From Sphingobacterium corticibacterium (GTDB taxonomy: Bacteria; Bacteroidota; Bacteroidia; Sphingobacteriales; Sphingobacteriaceae), in assembly GCF_004208525.1 (NCBI RefSeq), contig NZ_SGIT01000002.1, positions 558,001 through 622,000 on the forward strand: a DNA stretch of 64,000 nt, written 5' to 3'. A model generated the notes under the pieces. It had not been told where the DNA came from, did no database searches, and saw nothing but the letters and a program-made list of their open reading frames with translations. A program made the translations under genes and the position numbers. Below, one piece after another: positions 8,547-15,520 of the stretch (positions within the stretch are counted from its first letter, which is position 1; every line of letters starts with the position of its first letter).

Positions 8547-9263
8547 CTATTGGACTCTAACAGGATTTGTCATTCTTTTTGTCAGAGCATAGCTGCGTAC
8601 TTCTACCCAGTATAACCCGGGTTCCAAAGGAGGCTTGTTAAAACTAGAACCCCATCCAAAGTGCACCTGATATGAAAAAGCAGGAACATTTCCTACATCA
8701 GCAAAAGCATAAACTTCATTACCGTCTTCATCCATTAAGAATCCTTTTGTCACAACTTGATTCCCCAACATACCCCTGCCTTGTACGGTTATCGTTCCTC
8801 CGGCGTTGGGTAATGTTCTGGGGCTGTTAATGTTTGTCGTCAATTCATTTATTGTGAAGTCCTGTTGCTGTACAATAATATTCAGTGTATAAGTTGCTTT
8901 TTCTCCTGCTGGAGATGTGACTTCATAGGTGAAAGGTGCTTCAGAAAATACCGGTACAGGTTCATCGGCAGTCGGTGAAATAGCAGTTCCTTCGGGCAGT
9001 ACGATTTCCGGTTGTATAATTCCTAACATGTAATAAGCAGGTAAGTAAACCGTGATAGTTTTTTTACTGTCATCAATAGCGCTATATATGGTAGTTTCGT
9101 CAATATTAGTTACATTGTACTCTATTATCCTATTGACCGGTAATGTCCTTAATGTATCGTATAATGTTTCTTCTACTGTAATAAGGTTTTCTTGTTCTTT
9201 GGTACAGCTGCTGCTGCCGACTATAATTAGGGAAAATAAGGCTATGTGTATAAAACGTCTCAT
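8547..9263 (-). CDS. Lipoprotein with DUF5018-like Ig domain, haem locus
   Basis: A 238-residue lipoprotein: signal peptide with lipobox VGSSSC (C20), then TKEQEN. Residues about 45-130 form a beta-sandwich domain ending AISPTADEPVPVF...YEVTSPAGEKATYTLNI, which matches the same region of the 343-residue lipoprotein at 6462-7493. A second, IPT-like domain follows (GGTITVQGRGMLGNQVV). It appears to be a shorter paralogue of that protein, pointing to a local duplication with the cysteine-rich gene in between. It is 34 bp downstream of the second HmuY gene. The role is not established; a surface partner of the haem receptor is the contextual guess. Confidence 0.78.
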   Translation of the reverse strand: MRRFIHIALFSLIIVGSSSCTKEQENLITVEETLYDTLRTLPVNRIIEYNVTNIDETTIYSAIDDSKKTITVYLPAYYMLGIIQPEIVLPEGTAISPTADEPVPVFSEAPFTYEVTSPAGEKATYTLNIIVQQQDFTINELTTNINSPRTLPNAGGTITVQGRGMLGNQVVTKGFLMDEDGNEVYAFADVGNVPAFSYQVHFGWGSSFNKPPLEPGLYWVEVRSYALTKRMTNPVRVQ

Positions 9264-9296
9264 TTTTGTGTTTAATGTTTAATATGATTATTTTAT

Positions 9297-10097
9297 CTAT
9301 TTAATTTCAAATTTTGTACTCCCTGCTGGTACAAGGACGTATTCAAATGTGAAGTAAGGATACTGTGTCTTTCTGAACATTTTATCCGGCGTGAAAGCAT
9401 CTTTATACAGACTGATCATCTTTACTTTTCCATAATTGCCCTTTGCGGTTTTGACAATCAATGTCCTTACTAGAGTTCTTCCACTGTTCAATGTTAATGG
9501 ATTGCCGAGAGCATAAGCGACATGCTGCTTTTCATAGTTACCATCAGCCACCTGCTCTCCACCCCAGTCGTACAATGCCCACCCAAGCCCATCACCAAAA
9601 GTGCCGTTTTCATCTAATCCAGCTCCAATTTTAAAAAGGTTATCAGCAGGGATGTCTATTACTTCATCAAATGGTTTATCGGTGATATATATCATTCCGA
9701 CACCGGATGAGCCATATCCAGGGCTCTTTAAATTCTTTCCATTATTAGCCACAATACCTGAGTTGGCAATGCCAATAAATGACATATCCCATAAATTACT
9801 TTTCTGGTAGAGGTCAGGTAACCCTTTCTTAGATTCTAGCGAGAAATATATAGTTGCTCTATTTCCATCCACTGGTCCATCATATTCCGTATCTCCTGCA
9901 AAGCTCTCCACACGGTGCAGTTTGTAAAACATGCTTTCATCGGTAGGTGTGGTGTCTTCAATAGGTTCTTCTTCCTCGGGTTCTGGTTCAAGCGTTGGGT
10001 TATCCTTACCGCATCCGATAAATAGAACAGGCAAACTGATAAATGCTACCAGTATCCATAATCTGTTCAGTTGTTTGTATATATATTGTGTATTCAT
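9297..10097 (-). CDS. HmuY-family haem-binding lipoprotein (second copy)
   Basis: A 266-residue lipoprotein: lipobox LFIGC (C29), then an acidic tether (PEPEEEEPIED) that would hold the domain away from the membrane. The body matches the HmuY family, with WDMSFIG, the GYGSSGVG loop, GWALYDWGG and a final YFTFEYVLVP strand. HmuY proteins take haem from host or environmental carriers and pass it to a TonB receptor. After the signal peptide only two histidines occur (in LHRV and KQHVAY). They may or may not correspond to the two haem ligands of Porphyromonas HmuY. It is 3 bp downstream of the first HmuY gene. Confidence 0.88.
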   Translation of the reverse strand: MNTQYIYKQLNRLWILVAFISLPVLFIGCGKDNPTLEPEPEEEEPIEDTTPTDESMFYKLHRVESFAGDTEYDGPVDGNRATIYFSLESKKGLPDLYQKSNLWDMSFIGIANSGIVANNGKNLKSPGYGSSGVGMIYITDKPFDEVIDIPADNLFKIGAGLDENGTFGDGLGWALYDWGGEQVADGNYEKQHVAYALGNPLTLNSGRTLVRTLIVKTAKGNYGKVKMISLYKDAFTPDKMFRKTQYPYFTFEYVLVPAGSTKFEIK

Positions 10098-10100
10098 ATC

Positions 10101-10814
10101 CTATTGTGTTCTTAAATTCTTACTTCCATCCTGTTGCACATAGTACCGAAAGGAAAAATAAGGTGCCGGCCAATTGAGATTGGTTACTTCCGGAGGATTG
10201 CCTTGATAGGCGGTTATCAGTTCCAATTTGGCATATTTTCCATCTGGAAGCTGGATCGCATAAGTTCTATTCTTGATGGGGATCATGATATGCGTATCCA
10301 GTGAATAAAAGAACCAACCGTTCGCATACTGATCAGACGCCCATCCGATCTTGTTGACGTCACTTTGTTCAAAATCTCCATCTGACGGCGCATCATTCAC
10401 CAGATTATAGGCTTTGTCCAATTGTACGACAGCACTGGTAGCGGGTCCACCATAGCCCGGATTAAATTCATAGCTTCCCTTGTTCACAAACACCTCACTA
10501 TTATACGGCCCGGTAAATGCCAAGTCCCATTCGTCGGTTTTTAACCAACGAGCCGAGTCCGCCGCATTGCGCAACCAGATCTGCTTTTTGTCCGAAAAAC
10601 GGAAGAGGAAGACATCGAAACCTTTCTTTGTCTTACCTTCTGCTTCATCACCCATTGACCCATTGGTATCGCCTGCCAGATCCTTGATCAGTGTACTCTT
10701 GCCGTCTTCCAAGCCAGCCCAGGGATCGAGATCTTCATCCTTTTTACAGGAAGCAAAAGCCAAGGGCAGAAGCAGTAGCATCATCAATCGGTATGTGCTT
10801 TTTGTTGTGTTCAT
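10101..10814 (-). CDS. HmuY-family haem-binding lipoprotein (first copy)
   Basis: A 237-residue lipoprotein with lipobox LAFASC (C23) and a KKDEDLD tether. HmuY-family signs include WDLAFTGPYNSEVF, NPGYGGPATSAV, GWFFYSLDTH and the C-terminal YFSFRYYVQQDGS. The whole protein has only one histidine (in DTHIM), so the bis-histidine haem ligation known for Porphyromonas HmuY cannot occur here. Met-containing ligation, as reported for some other Bacteroidota HmuY homologues, is a possible alternative. It lies 44 bp downstream of the TonB receptor gene and 3 bp upstream of its paralogue, so the three are almost surely co-transcribed. Confidence 0.88.
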   Translation of the reverse strand: MNTTKSTYRLMMLLLLPLAFASCKKDEDLDPWAGLEDGKSTLIKDLAGDTNGSMGDEAEGKTKKGFDVFLFRFSDKKQIWLRNAADSARWLKTDEWDLAFTGPYNSEVFVNKGSYEFNPGYGGPATSAVVQLDKAYNLVNDAPSDGDFEQSDVNKIGWASDQYANGWFFYSLDTHIMIPIKNRTYAIQLPDGKYAKLELITAYQGNPPEVTNLNWPAPYFSFRYYVQQDGSKNLRTQ

Positions 10815-10858
10815 TGTACTTTTTGTTACTCCTTTCTTTTTTATTTTTTATAATGATG

Positions 10859-13243
10859 TTAGTTTTTATAAAACCGATACGTCAATCCCAATAGCAATAC
10901 CCTTCCCGGTTGTCCGGGCATGAGCCTGTCCGTGTAGTCCATCATGTTGTCGGCAGTAAGCTGCACGCTCAGATGCTGTTTCATCAGTTTCTTTTCCACG
11001 CCCGCATTGACCAAGAAATGCCCATTCACAAAGGTGTCGTACCGGTCAAGGAAGCGATTGTTGTTACGATCGACAAAGCCGTACTTGCCTCTATAACTGA
11101 CTCGCACATTGGCGGTCATGTCCCATGGTGTATAGCGATAGGCCACACGCAGGTTGGCCATATGGCGGGAGCGGTTTTCCAATCCGAAATAATCGGATAG
11201 TTTTGATTCCCGGAACAGTCCAGTTGCATTGTCCCTGATAGAAGCATAAGCCCCCGTGCCATTACGGATGCTGTCCATCACGCCTCTGTCCTTGGTCACG
11301 AGGTATTGATACCCCAATGTGATGTCCATGTTTGTAAACGGACTATAGGCCACACTCCCTTCCAGTCCAGTATTGAACGATTCGGGCAAGTTTTCGTAGG
11401 TATAGATGTCCCGTATCGAGATACCCGTAGCCACCCGGATGCTGTTGATTTGATTATACAGATTATGGTAAAATGCGTTGACATTGATCTTCAGGTTTTG
11501 CGATGGTGTAAAGTCAAACCCACCGTTGAAAGACAACGACTTTTCTGCCTGTAGGTTTTGATCCAGCTGATTGACAAGGTACTCCCGGATCTCACTGATC
11601 TGACCGGCATCCTTCATGTCTTCGAGTGTTTCGCGCAGCAGTTCAGCTCCGATGACCAAGTAGTTTGCCACGGGATTCATAAACACTTGGTAGCGCTGGC
11701 GATAGTCGGGCGTTTTGAAACCACTGCCCAGTGCCATCTTGAAAGTCAGTGTAGGTAGGATGTGATAATTCAGTCCAAGACTCGGATTCAGCCGTCCGCC
11801 AAAGCTGTTGTGGTGATCATAGCGCAGTCCGCCCACAGCATCCACACGTTCATTGATCCGCCAATCCCCCTGTAGATATCCAAATCCGCTCCACAGCCCA
11901 CCCGGCACATTAAAATCGCGATTGTCCATCTGCTCTACGCTTCCACCAAGTCCACCTGTCAATTTCAGATTACGCACGGGGCTGTAGGCAAATTGCTGTT
12001 CAAAGCGGTGCAGGGTTTGTGCAAATTTTTCAGCAGAAGCCTGCGTACCTGACTGTTGCCACAGGATACTCATGTCCGATATATACCGGGTGAGGTAATA
12101 ACGGCTAATGCTGCGCAGGCCACTGCTAAAGGTCTTATCGTAGGTCAGGGAAACATTAACATCGGTAATGTCCTGGCTATCGCCCGCTGTATTCCGGCTA
12201 TCGCCCGAACCAAATATCTGCTCCATATAGGACTTGCGCAGGGCGTAACGTGCAGAAGTACCGATGGTACTGGTTTCGGTCAATCTATATCTTGCCCTCC
12301 CTTGCACGGTATAGTCGTCATAAGGAGGTGCTGTTGTACCATTCATAAATCTAGGGTCTGTATTAAAACCATCCGTTCGGTAGTAGTTGGCCGATAGATT
12401 GACCGAACCACGTTGATGGTGAAATGGCGTCTCGCCTTCCAAGGTAGCATCCACGATGTTCAGCGATCCGTAGCGCAGCGAAGCCAGCGCCTGCGGTTGT
12501 ATGGCGCCGTGACGGGTAACGACATTGATCGCACCACCCAGCGCCTCGCTGCCGAACAGGCAGGAGGAAGCGCCTTTTATAATTTCGATACGCTCGATAT
12601 TACTTACACTGATACGGGAGAGGTCAAAGTTCCCGCTATTGCGCCCCACCATCGGTTGTCCGTCGATGAGGATCATGACATAGTCGCTGCCGAACCCCTG
12701 CATCTGCACACCTACGGCTCTTGCACCGCCGCCGATATCATTGACCACAGCAATACCTGTTTGTTCTTTCAGCACCTCGTCCAACCTCCGGCTCCCCATC
12801 TGGGCAATGGCCTCCCTACTGATAACGGTCACGGGCATGGCACTGCGCTGTATGTCGAGCAAGTGATCTACCGCGGCGACTTTTTCCTGTACAACTACCG
12901 CTTCAAGGGATGTTTCATTAGGTTTCAGCTGTATGGACAGCGTAGCCTGTTGCCCCACCCGAATATGTACTTTGGTGTTGTATGGCTGATAACCTAGGTT
13001 GTTTGTTTTAAGAGTATAGTCCCCGACTATGATATTTTTGAATTGGAAGTTTCCTTTATCATCTGTCTGTGCCTGATGCAGGTCCGGTTCCAATTGGATA
13101 ATCGCCCCCGCAATGGGTCGTCCATCTGCATCGGACACGCCCCCATTCAGGCCACCACGGATACCGGATTGTGCCTGAATAAGATTTGGCGATATAGACA
13201 AGAGCATCAACATCTGACAATAGATAATAGCTTTCAATTTCAA
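10859..13243 (-). CDS. TonB-dependent haem/haemin receptor (HmuR-like)
   Basis: A 794-residue outer-membrane receptor. It has a Sec signal peptide (cleavage near IQAQ), a CarboxypepD_reg-like domain (about residues 30-110) usual in Bacteroidota receptors, a plug domain (about 125-235, with LKEQTGIAVVNDIGGG and ILIDGQPMVG) and a 22-strand barrel ending in an aromatic strand (TYRFYKN). F509-K510-T511-P512 (FKTPDYRQRY) sits where haem receptors carry their FRAP-box. Haem would be the substrate, drawn in with TonB energy and supplied by the HmuY proteins. It is the first gene of the leftward arm, behind a 347-bp divergent region with 21-bp repeats. Haem specificity rests on the neighbours more than on the receptor itself. 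Confidence 0.9.
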   Translation of the reverse strand: MKLKAIIYCQMLMLLSISPNLIQAQSGIRGGLNGGVSDADGRPIAGAIIQLEPDLHQAQTDDKGNFQFKNIIVGDYTLKTNNLGYQPYNTKVHIRVGQQATLSIQLKPNETSLEAVVVQEKVAAVDHLLDIQRSAMPVTVISREAIAQMGSRRLDEVLKEQTGIAVVNDIGGGARAVGVQMQGFGSDYVMILIDGQPMVGRNSGNFDLSRISVSNIERIEIIKGASSCLFGSEALGGAINVVTRHGAIQPQALASLRYGSLNIVDATLEGETPFHHQRGSVNLSANYYRTDGFNTDPRFMNGTTAPPYDDYTVQGRARYRLTETSTIGTSARYALRKSYMEQIFGSGDSRNTAGDSQDITDVNVSLTYDKTFSSGLRSISRYYLTRYISDMSILWQQSGTQASAEKFAQTLHRFEQQFAYSPVRNLKLTGGLGGSVEQMDNRDFNVPGGLWSGFGYLQGDWRINERVDAVGGLRYDHHNSFGGRLNPSLGLNYHILPTLTFKMALGSGFKTPDYRQRYQVFMNPVANYLVIGAELLRETLEDMKDAGQISEIREYLVNQLDQNLQAEKSLSFNGGFDFTPSQNLKINVNAFYHNLYNQINSIRVATGISIRDIYTYENLPESFNTGLEGSVAYSPFTNMDITLGYQYLVTKDRGVMDSIRNGTGAYASIRDNATGLFRESKLSDYFGLENRSRHMANLRVAYRYTPWDMTANVRVSYRGKYGFVDRNNNRFLDRYDTFVNGHFLVNAGVEKKLMKQHLSVQLTADNMMDYTDRLMPGQPGRVLLLGLTYRFYKN

Positions 13244-13326
13244 TGTGATAACAATTACTTTTTTTATTTATAATCTTTCTAAATAAATACAGTGCAAATA
13301 TGTCTATAACATCCTGTAGGTAGTTT

Positions 13327-13389
13327 ATCTCATCCGTTTTTTCTTTTATCCTATCCGTTTTATTTTTTATCCCATCCGTTTCCTTTCAA
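13327..13389. repeat. Three 21-bp direct repeats, candidate operator for the AraC-type regulator
   Basis: Three units follow each other with an exact 21-bp period: 13327-13347, 13348-13368 and 13369-13389, consensus ATCYYATCCGTTTTTTYTTTT, with ATCCGTTT fixed in all. A fourth match starts at 13502. A 21-bp period is two helical turns, so all cores face one side of the DNA. It equals the spacing of the I1 and I2 half-sites of E. coli AraC. If the box at 13295-13302 is the receptor promoter, the units start just upstream of its -35 region, a normal activator position. Confidence 0.75.
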
Positions 13390-13501
13390 ACCTATTTTAG
13401 ACGATATCTTATAGAAAAACAATCTCACACAACGACCCAAATAAATGTATATCAAACAATTAACACACAAATCATTATCCTATAAAATAAGATCTCTATT
13501 T

Positions 13502-13522
13502 ATCTTATCCGTTTTTTCTACT
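13502..13522. repeat. Fourth copy of the ATCCGTTT repeat, nearer hmuT
   Basis: The unit at 13502-13522 (core ATCTTATCCGTTTTTTCTACT less its last base) matches the array consensus at most positions. It lies 113 bp beyond the third unit and 69 bp before the hmuT start, out of register with the 21-bp period. It may serve the rightward promoter. Confidence 0.6.
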
Positions 13523-13590
13523 GGATTACAAATTTGTATTTAGAAGCATTAAGTCCTTTTTTTGTGCCTTATTGTTCGAACGTTTAAACT

Positions 13591-14433
13591 ATGGAGATAA
13601 GATCATGGAGCTGGATTTACGCCTTCTGCTTACTGTTTTTTTATGCCGCTGCGGGTACAGCACAACCTAAACGCATCATCACCTTGGGTGGTGCTATCAC
13701 AGAAACGGTCGCGGCAATGGGTTTTGAAAAGCAAATCGTTGCCGTTGATGTGACCAGCGAATTTCCGGCTAACATTACAAAACTGCCCAAGGTCAGTAAG
13801 AACCGTTCCGTATCTGCGGAAGGGTTGATGGCCTACCGCCCCGACTTGGTCATCGCGCCCGAGGGTGATGTACCTTATGGTGTTATCGAGTCATTAAAAG
13901 GGGCAGGTATACGCTTTGTGGCACTCAAACAGGAATATTCTGTCAAAGGAGCGTTGACGTTTATCCGTGCAGTAGGTGCCGCACTTGGCGTAAAAGCCAG
14001 GGCCGAGAGGCTGGCTTTGGATACAGAACAGCGGGTAAACAAGGCGTTGCAGACAGTCAAAGCGAGTACACAAAAGCCTAAGGTGCTTTTCATCTATGCC
14101 CGTGGTACGGGCACAATGACCGTCGCCGGTAAAGGAAGCAGTATGGCAGCGATTATCGAGCTGGCCGGGGGTCGCAATGCGATACAGGAATTTAACCAAT
14201 ATAAGACGTACAGCACAGAAGCCTTAGTATACGCCAATCCGGATGCACTGTTGCTGTTCGATTTCGGAATGGAAAGCCTCGGCGGGAAAAATGGTGTGCT
14301 GGGCATGCCGGGGGTAGCTTTTACGACGGCGGGCAAAAATAAAAATATAGTTTCCGTAAACGGACCGCTGATGATCAATTTTTCAACACGGCTAGATCAA
14401 GCAATACTGGCTTTGCACAGGGCGATTAATTAA
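13591..14433 (+). CDS. hmuT: Haem ABC transporter periplasmic substrate-binding protein
   Basis: A 280-residue periplasmic binding protein of the TroA/BtuF fold, HutB/HmuT type. The Sec signal peptide ends near GTAQ (residues 22-25) and has no lipobox, so the protein is soluble in the periplasm. The N-lobe opens with RIITLGGAITETVAAMG and the second lobe with KPKVLFIYARGTGTMTVAGKG, both usual in haem-binding members. It accepts haem from the TonB receptor and feeds HmuU. It is the first gene of the rightward operon, 27 bp upstream of hmuU. The haem-binding residue could not be assigned by eye. Confidence 0.92.
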   Translation: MEIRSWSWIYAFCLLFFYAAAGTAQPKRIITLGGAITETVAAMGFEKQIVAVDVTSEFPANITKLPKVSKNRSVSAEGLMAYRPDLVIAPEGDVPYGVIESLKGAGIRFVALKQEYSVKGALTFIRAVGAALGVKARAERLALDTEQRVNKALQTVKASTQKPKVLFIYARGTGTMTVAGKGSSMAAIIELAGGRNAIQEFNQYKTYSTEALVYANPDALLLFDFGMESLGGKNGVLGMPGVAFTTAGKNKNIVSVNGPLMINFSTRLDQAILALHRAIN

Positions 14434-14460
14434 CAAGCGGATAGCTCACGACGAGAATAC

Positions 14461-15504
14461 ATGACAAAAACGAAAGTTATATATATAAGCCTGACCATCG
14501 GATTGGTTTTGGTTATCTTGTTTTCATTGGGAATGGGTGCCATGAAAATAGCGGTTATGGATACCGTAAAGATCCTTGCTAAAGGCGCAGGATTGGTAAA
14601 GAATGTCAGCGTAGATAATCTGGCTGAAAATGTGCTGTTGTATGTACGCCTGCCTCGTGTTCTGTTGGGATTGCTTGTTGGTGCGGCGTTGGGTATTTCG
14701 GGCGCGGCCATCCAAGGCATCTTTCGCAATCCGCTTGCCGAACCGGGATTGATCGGCATATCGGCCGGAGCTTCACTCTTTGCGGTGCTTATCATTGGAT
14801 TCGAGGCAGTCCTGTTTGTTACACTGGGTAATATATTAGGATTTTACTTATTGGCTTTCGGCGCATTTGCCGGAGCAGGACTGGCTGCGATGTTGGTCTA
14901 CCAGTTTTCCAAAACAGATGGCAAACCGAATGTAGCGACGATGCTGTTGGCAGGGATTGCCATCAATGCTTTGGCGGGTGCTTTGACGGGTCTGGTCACC
15001 TATATGGCAGACGAACAGCAATTACGTACCATTACCTTTTGGATGTTGGGCAGTCTCGGAGGGGCAAACTGGAACATGATATGGGGAATTACCCCCTTCG
15101 TGCTGATCCCCGTATTTTTGCTTCCCTTTTATGGTCGTGGGCTGAACCTCTTTGCTATTGGCGAGCATCAGGCTGAACAGATCGGTATGAACCCTAATAA
15201 GATAAAAAGCGGCGTGGTCATTTTGTCTACATTGGCTGTGGGAGCCTGCGTATCAGTAACAGGCATTATCGGGTTTGTCGGCTTGTTGGTTCCGCATATC
15301 ATCCGTCTGGTAGGTGGTGTAGATCACCGCGTAGTATTACCTGCCTCGGCACTATTGGGAGCGTTGGTGCTGACATTGTCTGACATGCTGGCTAGGGTAC
15401 TTGTCGCTCCTGTAGAACTGCCTATAGGGGTGATCACGGCATTGCTGGGCACACCGGTATTCCTGTACATTCTGTATAAGGACAAAAAGAAGATATTACA
15501 GTAG
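14461..15504 (+). CDS. hmuU: Haem ABC transporter permease (FecCD family)
   Basis: A 347-residue inner-membrane permease of the FecCD/BtuC family, at the usual length. About ten hydrophobic segments are visible. Diagnostic stretches are RLPRVLLGLLVGAALGISGAA (residues about 61-82), NPLAEPGLIG, the GSLGGANW loop, and GIIGFVGLLVPHIIR followed by GVDHR, which contacts the ATPase. It works as a dimer with HmuV and HmuT to move haem to the cytoplasm. The gap to the fused ATPase gene is 16 bp, consistent with one operon. Confidence 0.94.
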   Translation: MTKTKVIYISLTIGLVLVILFSLGMGAMKIAVMDTVKILAKGAGLVKNVSVDNLAENVLLYVRLPRVLLGLLVGAALGISGAAIQGIFRNPLAEPGLIGISAGASLFAVLIIGFEAVLFVTLGNILGFYLLAFGAFAGAGLAAMLVYQFSKTDGKPNVATMLLAGIAINALAGALTGLVTYMADEQQLRTITFWMLGSLGGANWNMIWGITPFVLIPVFLLPFYGRGLNLFAIGEHQAEQIGMNPNKIKSGVVILSTLAVGACVSVTGIIGFVGLLVPHIIRLVGGVDHRVVLPASALLGALVLTLSDMLARVLVAPVELPIGVITALLGTPVFLYILYKDKKKILQ

Positions 15505-15520
15505 AACAATACGATAAGAT

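Larger units (their letters stand above)
13244..13590. promoter_or_regulatory. Divergent control region between the two arms of the haem locus
   Basis: A 347-bp AT-rich region without a gene, between the receptor (leftward) and hmuT (rightward). It holds the 21-bp direct repeats (13327-13389, fourth copy 13502-13522) and at least one leftward -7-like box. CATATTTG at 13295-13302 (minus strand) is one mismatch from TAnnTTTG and has no good -33 box, as expected of an activator-dependent promoter. TAGGTTTG at 13387-13394 (minus strand) is a perfect TAnnTTTG between repeats 3 and 4. No equally good rightward box was found before hmuT. Confidence 0.6.

Noticed and set aside
12413..12997. Open frame of 194 codons opposite the TonB receptor gene
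   Set aside because: No family pattern; antisense to a receptor with clear plug motifs.
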